From: Pseudomonas extremaustralis | Lineage (GTDB): Bacteria > Pseudomonadota > Gammaproteobacteria > Pseudomonadales > Pseudomonadaceae | NCBI RefSeq assembly: GCF_900102035.1 | Contig: NZ_LT629689.1 | Coordinates: 1,054,001-1,118,000 of the forward strand | Length of the DNA stretch: 64,000 bases | Direction of reading: 5' to 3' | Shown: piece after piece, positions 29,000-36,246 of the stretch | How the letters are laid out: every line of letters starts with the position of its first letter | How positions within the stretch are numbered: the first letter of the stretch is position 1 | Notes under the pieces: model-generated | What the model saw: the letters and a program-made list of their open reading frames with translations, nothing else | What the model was told of the DNA's origin: nothing | The model's database searches: none | Made by a program: the position numbers and the translations under genes

Positions 29000-29491
29000 G
29001 GGTCTTTGCGATCCTAGCACTGCTGCTCACTTGGGCACGCTCCGATAACACCACGACGCGGCCTGGTGCTGGAGAGTACCAGGGCCTCGGGCAGTTAATG
29101 ACAGGCTGTCGTGGTGCTGGTTGTTCAGTCGTAGAATTACTACGCGAGGAGGACGAGTAGTGGCTGCTCCGGTATCGGATATGACCCCCATTGTGCTTTA
29201 GCCAACAGATGGATGATTCACAAAACGCTGCACCCATAGAAACTCCGAGTAGCCCTCGTGGCCATCGGACGGTCCGATTCTTTTGCGTTGATTTACTGGC
29301 CTGAGTTTGCCAACCCGGCATCAAGACTTGGTGGATTTTGTCGATATGGTATGTGCTTGGCGCGACAATTAACCGAGTTGTCGGGCTATTCCTTCAGTGC
29401 CATAGACATTTTCCATTCTTACGCCTGGCGATCACATCGAGTTTTTTATTTGTGCTCCGGCGTACGATCTCGTATAGGCACTTTTTTTCCT
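29000..29491. other. Gene-poor spacer with nested inverted repeats
   Basis: No convincing gene is seen. The stretch holds inverted arms CACCACGAC (29049-29057) and GTCGTGGTG (29108-29116), which enclose a hairpin CCTGGT/ACCAGG (29062-29083). Another hairpin, CGTAG-AATTA-CTACG, follows at 29130-29144. A promoter-like pair TTGTGC and TATAGG, 17 bases apart, lies just before the next gene (about 29449-29477). Confidence 0.5.
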
Positions 29492-29803
29492 ATGGAGCGT
29501 GATGTGGAACGAGATCAGAAGCTGTTAGTAAAAATCCTGGAAGTGTGCATTATGGATTCTGAAGAGTGGAGATTGAATGTATCGGCAAAGGATATTCGTG
29601 ACCACTTTTCCGTTGAACAGTGCGAACACTGGTCTCTTGTGGTCGTGAATGGCCATATCGAGTTGCTGGTCGATATGGGGTGCGTCAATGTTCAGGGGGA
29701 AGCACCGGATATATTTATCCAGCGTGTTACAAATGCGGGATACAACTATATCGACCGAAGCAAAAGATTAAACGGTCGGTACAATGAGTTGCTTATCCAG
29801 TAG
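29492..29803 (+). CDS. DUF2513-like small protein
   Basis: This 103-residue protein starts MERDVERDQKLLVKILE and has a C-terminal VTNAGYNYIDRSKRLNG segment. Both are in the style of DUF2513, a family of winged-helix-like proteins often found on phages and islands. The frame stays open upstream to 29258, but the extra residues look non-coding, and a promoter-like sequence ends about 15 bases before 29492. A terminator follows at 29818. Confidence 0.6.
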   Translation: MERDVERDQKLLVKILEVCIMDSEEWRLNVSAKDIRDHFSVEQCEHWSLVVVNGHIELLVDMGCVNVQGEAPDIFIQRVTNAGYNYIDRSKRLNGRYNELLIQ

Positions 29804-29817
29804 ATAACGATACATTG

Positions 29818-29843
29818 AGCCCTGCCTGGTGCAGGGCTTTTTT
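29818..29843 (+). terminator. Intrinsic terminator after the DUF2513-like gene
   Basis: An 8-bp stem AGCCCTGC/GCAGGGCT with a 5-base loop is followed by six T. It closely resembles the terminator at 30283-30309. Confidence 0.85.
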
Positions 29844-30038
29844 GTTTGCACGCCCAAGTGATGACGATGCATGCACAGCCAGCTCTGGTATCATTGCGCC
29901 GCTACTCTCCAATCGACCCTTCGCCCCTCTCCGTGGGGTGGCTGGGGGGAGGGCTATCCCGACTCAGTCGGTTTTTATTGCGCTCATATTGTTTGAGGCC
30001 AGTAAACAGGGCCTCGGACTGCATACAGGGAGAGCGTC

Positions 30039-30272
30039 ATGGTGTTGCGTGGCATGGCACAGATGCATGTAGACGACTTGGCGGAGAGATTCAAGACGTT
30101 GGTGATAGCGGCTTGCGGTAAGGCGGACATTCAATTTGCATGGGTCGTCTTTTACCAGGGCCGAATGTTTGGCGCATACGCGACTGCTGAGCAGGCTCTC
30201 CAGAAAATAACGGATATCGAGCATTGCATCAGCGTCGATGAGGCGCCGGTCCCTCAAACCTCATCTGACTGA
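30039..30272 (+). CDS. Small hypothetical protein (77 aa)
   Basis: This 77-residue frame has an AGGGAGAG ribosome site 5-6 bases before its ATG and its own terminator 10 bases after the stop. The product has an amphipathic start (MHVDDLAERFKTLVIAACG) and no known domain. It is one of several short orphan units in this island, each with its own signals. Confidence 0.55.
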   Translation: MVLRGMAQMHVDDLAERFKTLVIAACGKADIQFAWVVFYQGRMFGAYATAEQALQKITDIEHCISVDEAPVPQTSSD

Positions 30273-30282
30273 TCCATCATTC

Positions 30283-30309
30283 ACGCCTTGCCTTGCGCAG
30301 GGCGTTTTT
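30283..30309 (+). terminator. Intrinsic terminator after the 77-residue gene
   Basis: A 9-bp stem ACGCCTTGC/GCAGGGCGT (one T-G pair) with a 5-base loop is followed by five T. It shares the downstream sequence TTTTTGTTTGC with the terminator at 29818. Confidence 0.75.
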
Positions 30310-30394
30310 GTTTGCGGGCAAGGCAATGAAAAACGAACCGCCTGGCAGAATGCCTACCTGGTGAGTGATCCCGATAGACGCGGTGCTGGTCAAG

Positions 30395-30604
30395 TTAACC
30401 TACAAGACCAGAGCCTGTGATGAATCCAACAGCATTTATATGCTTATGTAAAAGCACTGTCTTTTCATTATGCTCAATCTCAACCAGAACGTAATCTTCT
30501 GCAACTACCGCTATTCTTCCGGGAAATAACCGGCCGGCGAATTCAAAAAGTGCTTGGATGTCCTGATTGTGCATGTACTCAAGCTTGTCTGTGAAGGCTG
30601 ACAT
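30395..30604 (-). CDS. Small hypothetical protein (69 aa)
   Basis: This 69-residue frame encodes an acidic-to-neutral protein (MSAFTDKLEYMHNQDIQALF at its start) with strand-rich texture (IAVVAEDYVLVEIEHN), which looks like genuine coding sequence. GAGGGA lies about 8 bases before the ATG. No domain is recognised. It is convergent with the 77-residue gene. Confidence 0.5.
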   Translation of the reverse strand: MSAFTDKLEYMHNQDIQALFEFAGRLFPGRIAVVAEDYVLVEIEHNEKTVLLHKHINAVGFITGSGLVG

Positions 30605-30814
30605 GGTATGTCCCTCTGCCTGGGTCTGAAGCTTCGTGCTCGTTGTCGACTCACTGTCAGTATGGTCGTGTCCAGCTTCAACTGAAGCCTGGTACTTAGC
30701 AGACGATTAGGGATTTTTCTTGCTAATGCTATTAAAGGTTAAATTTTGTCCAAGTTTCGCTGCTTATCCTCTGCGATTCCAACGTGAAGGCAGCTGGCCA
30801 GATTACCCGTTAAG

Positions 30815-31063
30815 TCAGCGGTCTTCTGCAGCATAGCCTCTGGCCAAGTCGATGGCTGCGTTAATAGCGGCCCGGGCTTGGGGGCTATTTTTCCAGCATG
30901 TCGAACCCACTGCCGCTGAGGCTTGAGCGAGGATGTCATTGACATCCGATTGCCCTAATTCGGCCAATGAGTTGATTCCCATTTGTTCGAGTCTGGCAAT
31001 GACGGTCGGTCCTACGCCCTTGAGCGCAAGCATCGCGGTTCTTTCTTTCAATGAGAAGGGCAT
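30815..31063 (-). CDS. Helix-hairpin-helix small protein
   Basis: This 82-residue protein has a helix-hairpin-helix motif ALKGVGPTVIARLEQMGI at about residues 13-30. It continues with a LAELGQSDVNDILAQ helix, in the style of small DNA-binding HhH proteins of the Cdd1/pathogenicity-locus type. AAGGAC lies 7 bases before the ATG. It probably binds DNA non-specifically. The partner and role are unknown. Confidence 0.62.
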   Translation of the reverse strand: MPFSLKERTAMLALKGVGPTVIARLEQMGINSLAELGQSDVNDILAQASAAVGSTCWKNSPQARAAINAAIDLARGYAAEDR

Positions 31064-31243
31064 GCGTAAAGTCCTTTTAGTTCACCGATTATGCTGAAGT
31101 GTCCTTGGAAGTTGTCACTTGAACAGTCATTACAAGGGGGAGCAGTGTAAGCCGCTTGATTGTCGGGCACTATACCGAGGCGAACGAAAGGCAATACCTT
31201 TCCTCGCCACAACCGCAGCTTAAATCAGAAAGCAGTCACGCAC

Positions 31244-31265
31244 GGCTCAGCAAAAAAGCTGAGCC
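31244..31265. repeat. Perfect hairpin overlapping the stop of a small frame
   Basis: Arms GGCTCAGC and GCTGAGCC are separated by AAAAAA. The stop codon of the 24-residue minus-strand frame (31247-31249) lies in the stem. Confidence 0.6.
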
Positions 31266-31321
31266 ATTGATAGCAGGCAAATAATTTGCACGACCATTTG
31301 AGCTCTAATGGGATGTTTCAT
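31247..31321 (-). CDS. Candidate 24-residue hydrophobic peptide
   Basis: The frame MKHPIRAQMVVQIICLLSM… has a charged start and a hydrophobic body. AGGAGA lies about 9 bases before its ATG, and it ends inside a perfect hairpin. This layout recalls small membrane peptides such as type I toxins, but there is no proof of expression, and no antisense RNA promoter was identified. A longer frame from 31456 is less likely. Confidence 0.35.
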   Translation of the reverse strand: MKHPIRAQMVVQIICLLSMAQLFC

Positions 31322-31616
31322 CGCGGATACTCTCCTGTATAGCCGCTGCTGAGAGTGCCGTGGAACAATCAGATCCACCTTGGATCGCCAGCAACACTCG
31401 TAACGGTTGATTGAGTATAGATACAGAAACGAACTCTTCACGATTGAGCAACCCACACCGCCCAGAGGCGCTGCTTACAATCATTTGCGCGGCCACTCCG
31501 CACTTTTTTGATGTCTTCGATCTATCTTTGCCTGAGCCTCATCGATCTCCGCGCGGGCACGAGAACCAGATCGGGTGCCGATACATCACACGTTACTTTC
31601 ATTCAACATTCGACGA

Positions 31617-31805
31617 ATGCGCCGACCGCTGTTGCTGGCTGCGGTGTCATCGCTTTGTGTGGGCGGTTGCACCCAGCAACAGAGTCGGGATGTCGGCGCA
31701 TTCATCTGTGCCATCGGCAGCATGCTCGTGACCGCCCACGGCGGGCGCATCGGGCTCAATTACGCGCAGAGCCTGCTGCTGATGAATTTCCTGCCGGTGC
31801 AGTAA
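31617..31805 (+). CDS. Small predicted lipoprotein (62 aa)
   Basis: This 62-residue frame begins MRRPLLLAAVSSLCVGGC, a plausible lipoprotein signal with the modified Cys at about 18. The remaining 44 residues (TQQQSRDVGAFICAIGSMLV…) have no known domain. There is no strong ribosome site; an in-frame ATG at 31575 is an alternative start. It lies at the far end of the accessory island. Confidence 0.4.
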   Translation: MRRPLLLAAVSSLCVGGCTQQQSRDVGAFICAIGSMLVTAHGGRIGLNYAQSLLLMNFLPVQ

Positions 31806-31956
31806 GGGGTTTCTCGGCTCAGCCATCGCCGATGTGGTCATTGGGTGCGCTATTTCCGCAACAAATGTAGGAAACGGCCTATCTTGCTTTCCGATGCTTG
31901 AAACGCCCCGCTGTGCGCAATAGCCTCGGATTTTTCCGAAAAAATGAGGCTCTCCC

Positions 31957-32226
31957 TTGGGTAAGCGAAAAACGGTTTGGCCGACCGACCGCGAAATACG
32001 CCTGCGCTTTATCCTATTCGCCGTGATTGATGCTGCGAGCGTTCAGGGCGTTACAGCCGAGTTGTTACTGCCTGCGCACAAGCTGCTGCGCGACTCGCCG
32101 ACAGAGGCACAGTTGCTCGGTACCCTGGGTGAAATTCTCGCCACCGATGAAATGCACGGCTTCAGATTTCCCCTCGGGTCAGAAGCGGAAGAGTTGATGC
32201 GAACACTGGAAAAGACCGTTCGCTAG
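31957..32226 (+). CDS. Hypothetical protein (89 aa)
   Basis: This 89-residue frame starts at a TTG with GAGG about 9 bases upstream. The protein is helical and charged (PTDREIRLRFILFAVIDAAS…) and ends SEAEELMRTLEKTVR. No family is recognised. Base composition is closer to the core genome than the preceding island genes. It is followed by 276 bases without a gene before the TonB receptor; there I see only a 10-base direct repeat TTCTGGTCCG (32369 and 32396). Confidence 0.45.
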   Translation: MGKRKTVWPTDREIRLRFILFAVIDAASVQGVTAELLLPAHKLLRDSPTEAQLLGTLGEILATDEMHGFRFPLGSEAEELMRTLEKTVR

Positions 32227-32502
32227 GTCTGTCCGTTACACCGTTTATTTCCTTCTGGTCGGTCAACATTCCCTGATCGAATAACCAGGACGTCCATTGG
32301 AGTTGTTAAGCGGATTCAAGCTCTGCAGTGCTTGCATGTGGTAATTCGATTTTGGACTTAGTAAATGATTCTGGTCCGATGCCGTTGTGGGAAGGTTCTG
32401 GTCCGTCGATAGGGCGTGACCTGAAGGGCGTCCCCGCCTTCCCATCACTGTTCGCGTGCCTGGCCCAGCCCTGCATGCCCCTGAATTCCAAGGACTTGCC
32501 TC

Positions 32503-34614
32503 ATGCTGCTGCGCCACCCTCCGTTCCTGTTCGCCGCTCTGACCTTAAGCTCGCTGGTGCACGCCGAAGACCTGCAATTGGCCCCGGTCGAGGTCACCGG
32601 CAGTGAAGCCAGTGCTGGCGAAGTGGCTCAGGCGCAGCTCAAGAGCGTGCCCGGCGCCACCAATTACATCGACATGAACAGCGTACGGCAGGGGCGGGTG
32701 AGCACCAACGAGGATGTGTTCAAGTACCAGGCCGGGGTGTACGCCAAGGCGGCGAACAACGAAGGGGTGAAGCTGTCCATTCGCGGTTCGGGCCTGAACC
32801 GCAGCCCCGGCGCCCATGCCTCGGGCTTGTACGAAACACTCGACGGCTTGCCGCTGACCGGCCCCGGAGGCACGCCTTACGAACTCAAGGACCCGTTGTG
32901 GCAAAGTCGCGTCGAGGTGCTGCGCGGCGCCAACGGCTTTGATCGCGGCGCGTTGGCGTTGGGTGGTGCGGTCAACTATGTGACGCACACCGGCTACGAT
33001 GCGCCCAAACTGCAAGTGCGCTATGAAGCCGGCAGCCGCGGCTACGCCCAGCGCGAGATCAGTTCGGGCCAGGTACTGGGAGACGCCGACTACTACGTCA
33101 GCCTCACCGACTCGGAGTCTGACGGCTACCAGCACCAGAGCGCAGCCAGCGGCAAAGGTGTCGCCGCCAACTTCGGCTACCGTTTCAGCCCCGAACTGGA
33201 AACCCGCTTCTATTTCCGCTACCGCGAAACCACCAACGACACTCCCGGCAAACTCACCCGTGAGCAGATCAGCCACGACCCACGAGCCGCCAACAGCCTC
33301 AACGCCGCCCGCGATTCCAAACGCCTGCAACCGGGGTCGACGTGGCTCGCCAACAAGACCACCCTGCAGTTGGACGACAGCTCGCGCCTCGAAGTCGGCC
33401 TGGCCTATCACGATTACCCGATGGACCTGCGTGAAGGCACCAACCGCCTTAAAGTCGCCTACACCGACGTCAGCGGTACCTTGAACTACATTCGCCAGGA
33501 CACGCTGTTCGGCCACGACAGCACCACCACCATCGGTCTGCGCACCACCCAGGCGATGCCCAACAACGGCGCGTCGGAGTACGTGCGTACCCCGGCCGGC
33601 AACACGGCCACCTATGCCCCCGGCACCAAGACCCGCGACTACAGTTACCTGGGCTCCGACACCGTGCTGCATATCGGCAACGACCTGGAACTGGTCCCGG
33701 ACCTGTGGCTGACCACCGGCCTGGCCGCGATCTACACGCGCCGCGAAACCCAGGTCACCTACCCCGAGGGCCAGGCGCCACTGAGCCAGCACGATTGGGA
33801 CTACGCACCGCGCATCGGCCTGCGTTATGAGTTCAGCCCGCAACTGCAGGTGTACGGCAACCTGAGCCGTTCGGTCGAACCGCCGCATGCGTGGTCGATG
33901 ATCTGGGGTTCCAACAAGTATTTCGCCAGCGGTGCGGCCAAGGGCCTGGCCCGCGAAGGCGTGAGCCTGAAAAACCAGACCGCCACCACCCTTGAAATCG
34001 GCGGCCGGGGCGAGGCCGTGTTCGGCCAGTGGGACTTGGCGCTGTACCGCTCCGAAGTGCGTCACGAACTGCTCACCGTGGAAACCCAGGCCCAGACCCA
34101 GACCAGCAATGCCATCGTCGCCGAGTCCAACGCCAGCCCCACTGTGCACCAAGGCGTGGAACTGAGCCTGCTCAGCCCGCTGTGGGACGGCGGTCGCAGC
34201 GGTAAGCTCGACCTGCGCCAGGCCTACACCTTCAGCGACTTCCATTACCGCGACGACGACCGCTTCGGCGACAACACCTTGCCGGGCATCCCCAAGCACT
34301 ACTACCAGGCGCAAGTGCGCTACAGCCATCCGACGGGGTTCTATACCAGCCTCAACACCGAGCATTCCTCGCGGGTGGCGGTGGACTACGCCAATTCCTA
34401 CTACGCCGCGGCCTACACCATCCTCGGCGCGACCTTCGGCTACGACGCGCCGAAGCAGGACTGGCAGGCCTGGGTTGACCTGCGCAACCTGACCAACCGA
34501 CGCTACGCCAACACCGTCACGCCGGGCTACGACGACAAGGGCCTGGACGTCGCCCGCTCCACCCCGGCGGACGGCCGAGGGGTCTACACCGGCGTTTCAT
34601 GGAGCTGGCGCTGA
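32503..34614 (+). CDS. TonB-dependent outer-membrane receptor (FecA-like, no signalling domain)
   Basis: This 703-residue receptor has a signal peptide (to about residue 21), then almost directly a TonB-box-like stretch LAPVEVTGS. The plug follows (KLSIRGSGLNRSPG near 90, EVLRGANGFDRGA near 140), then a beta-barrel ending in YTGVSWSWR. It probably imports a ferric chelate using TonB energy. There is no room for the N-terminal STN domain that transducing receptors use. AAGGA precedes the ATG. Sigma and anti-sigma genes follow 160 bases downstream. Confidence 0.87.
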   Translation: MLLRHPPFLFAALTLSSLVHAEDLQLAPVEVTGSEASAGEVAQAQLKSVPGATNYIDMNSVRQGRVSTNEDVFKYQAGVYAKAANNEGVKLSIRGSGLNRSPGAHASGLYETLDGLPLTGPGGTPYELKDPLWQSRVEVLRGANGFDRGALALGGAVNYVTHTGYDAPKLQVRYEAGSRGYAQREISSGQVLGDADYYVSLTDSESDGYQHQSAASGKGVAANFGYRFSPELETRFYFRYRETTNDTPGKLTREQISHDPRAANSLNAARDSKRLQPGSTWLANKTTLQLDDSSRLEVGLAYHDYPMDLREGTNRLKVAYTDVSGTLNYIRQDTLFGHDSTTTIGLRTTQAMPNNGASEYVRTPAGNTATYAPGTKTRDYSYLGSDTVLHIGNDLELVPDLWLTTGLAAIYTRRETQVTYPEGQAPLSQHDWDYAPRIGLRYEFSPQLQVYGNLSRSVEPPHAWSMIWGSNKYFASGAAKGLAREGVSLKNQTATTLEIGGRGEAVFGQWDLALYRSEVRHELLTVETQAQTQTSNAIVAESNASPTVHQGVELSLLSPLWDGGRSGKLDLRQAYTFSDFHYRDDDRFGDNTLPGIPKHYYQAQVRYSHPTGFYTSLNTEHSSRVAVDYANSYYAAAYTILGATFGYDAPKQDWQAWVDLRNLTNRRYANTVTPGYDDKGLDVARSTPADGRGVYTGVSWSWR

Positions 34615-34774
34615 CGGAACACAGTCTTTCAGACATGCAGTAGCAAAGGGGCAGCCAGGCGCTTCCCCTATTTTTCGGCACCTTCGCAGACGGTGGCGCC
34701 CCCTTGCCCCGCCCTCGTTTTACTGGCATTGTTCGCGCAATTGGTAACTCTTCCCATTTGAGATTATTTTGCGC

Positions 34775-35317
34775 ATGCATGACATTCCGGCCGCGCTGGG
34801 CGATTCAGTGCGTCAGCAGACCCTAACGGCGATGTACAGCGAGCACCACGGCTGGTTGCACGGTTGGCTGCGCAAAAAACTCGGGTGTTCCCAGCAGGCT
34901 GCGGACCTGGCCCACGATGCGTTTATCCGCGTATTGCTGCTGGCCGAGCCGCAAAACATCAAAGAGCCGCGAGCGTTCCTGGCCACCACGGCGGGGCGGT
35001 TGTTGATCGATGGTGCTCGGCGTCGGCGTATTGAAAAAGCCTACATGCAAGCCCTGGTCATCCAGTGCGAAGACGCCGGAATGCCCGACCCGGCGGCGAT
35101 CCATGTGGCGCTGCAAGCCTTGGAACGTATCGCCGAACTGCTCGCCGGCTTGCCCGCCAAGGCCCGTGAGGCGTTTCTGTTGAGTCGCCTCGACGGGCTG
35201 ACCTACAGCGACATCGCCACGCGCCTGGAGGTGTCGCCCAGCACCGTCAAAAACTACATCGCCAGCGCCTTGGTGCACTGTTACCACAGCCTGCACGCGG
35301 CAGATCCGCTGGTATGA
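34775..35317 (+). CDS. FecI-type ECF sigma factor
   Basis: This 180-residue ECF sigma factor has region 2 with AADLAHDAFIRVLL (about residues 45-58) and region 4 with LAGLPAKAREAFLLSRLDGLTYSDIA (about 126-151). The length fits the iron-starvation FecI group. The ATG at 34775 is preferred to a TTG two codons earlier. It overlaps the FecR gene by four bases. It probably transcribes an iron-uptake receptor gene, perhaps the one upstream. Confidence 0.88.
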   Translation: MHDIPAALGDSVRQQTLTAMYSEHHGWLHGWLRKKLGCSQQAADLAHDAFIRVLLLAEPQNIKEPRAFLATTAGRLLIDGARRRRIEKAYMQALVIQCEDAGMPDPAAIHVALQALERIAELLAGLPAKAREAFLLSRLDGLTYSDIATRLEVSPSTVKNYIASALVHCYHSLHAADPLV

Positions 35318-36246
35318 GCACCGAACACATCATTCAGCAAGCCGCGAATTGGCTGACACGCCTGCACGACGAAGACGTCAGCGAGAGCGAGCGCCAAGCC
35401 TTCAACGCCTGGTGCCAGGCCGACCCGCGCCACGCGGTGGCCATCGAGCGCATGCGTGCCCTGTGGGGCAGCTTCGACACTTTGCCCGCGCAACCGGCCC
35501 GTGTCGCCCTCAACCGCGCGTTTGCGCCACGACCCGCGCGCGGCGTGCAGGCGATGGCCGTACTGGGCCTGGTGCTGTGCGGCTGGCTGGGCCTGGAGCA
35601 ACTGCCGGTGTGGATGGCCGACCAGCGCACCGGCGTCGGCGAACGCCTCCAGATCGCTCTTGCCGACGGCAGCCAGTTGCAGCTCAACAGCAACTCGGCG
35701 GTGGACGTGAGGTTCGACGGTCACCAGCGGGTGATCGAGCTGCTCCAAGGCGAACTGTGGGTGGACGTGGCCAAGGATGCCCGGCGGCCATTCGTGGTGC
35801 GCACCGACCAGGGCACCGCGACTGCCCTGGGCACCCGTTACCTGGTCAAGCGTGCGCCGGACGGGACGACCGTGGTGACGGTGATCGAGTCTACGGTGGC
35901 GGTCAAAGGTGATACGAACGAGGGGGTCAAGGTCATGGCCGGCCAGCGTTCGATCCTCGACCACGGCCGCGCCGAGCCGCCCCAGGCCATCGACGACACC
36001 GACCCGGACGCCTGGACTCGCGGCCTGCTCAAAGTCAACGACCAACCCCTGAGCGATGTGCTGCAAACCCTGGCCAGTTATCGCCATGGCCTGGTCCGCT
36101 TCGATCCCCAGACCCTTCGGGGCCTGCGCGTGTCCGGGGTGTTCAGGCTCGATGACACGGCGGCGGCGTTGGCCGCGCTGGCGGATAACCTGCCCATCCA
36201 GGTGGAGTACTTCACCGACCTGCTGGTGGTGGTCAAGCCGCGCTAG
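35314..36246 (+). CDS. FecR-family anti-sigma/sigma regulator
   Basis: This 310-residue inner-membrane regulator has an N-terminal cytosolic domain (ANWLTRLHDEDVSESERQAF) that binds the sigma factor, one membrane helix near residues 78-96, and the FecR domain with GERLQIALADGSQLQLNSNS (about 113-132). A C-terminal STN-like domain ends at about 305. Normally it receives the signal from a receptor STN domain in the periplasm. It is translationally coupled to the sigma gene and convergent with the sigma-54 activator gene, overlapping it by four bases. Confidence 0.87.
   Translation: MSTEHIIQQAANWLTRLHDEDVSESERQAFNAWCQADPRHAVAIERMRALWGSFDTLPAQPARVALNRAFAPRPARGVQAMAVLGLVLCGWLGLEQLPVWMADQRTGVGERLQIALADGSQLQLNSNSAVDVRFDGHQRVIELLQGELWVDVAKDARRPFVVRTDQGTATALGTRYLVKRAPDGTTVVTVIESTVAVKGDTNEGVKVMAGQRSILDHGRAEPPQAIDDTDPDAWTRGLLKVNDQPLSDVLQTLASYRHGLVRFDPQTLRGLRVSGVFRLDDTAAALAALADNLPIQVEYFTDLLVVVKPR

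Noticed and set aside
29027..29191. 54-codon minus-strand frame starting MGVISDTGAATTRPPR
   Set aside because: It has no ribosome site, covers the inverted-repeat cluster and shows no recognisable protein features.
29258..29491. N-terminal extension of the DUF2513-like frame
   Set aside because: Residue composition looks random and a promoter-like sequence falls inside it; family homology begins at 29492.
29815..30072. Frame starting MSPAWCRAFLF
   Set aside because: It begins in a terminator hairpin and overlaps the better supported 77-residue gene.
32545..34365. 606-codon open frame on the minus strand under the TonB receptor gene
   Set aside because: It is antisense to a receptor with clear signal, plug and barrel motifs; the translation has no known motif and reflects high-GC codon bias.
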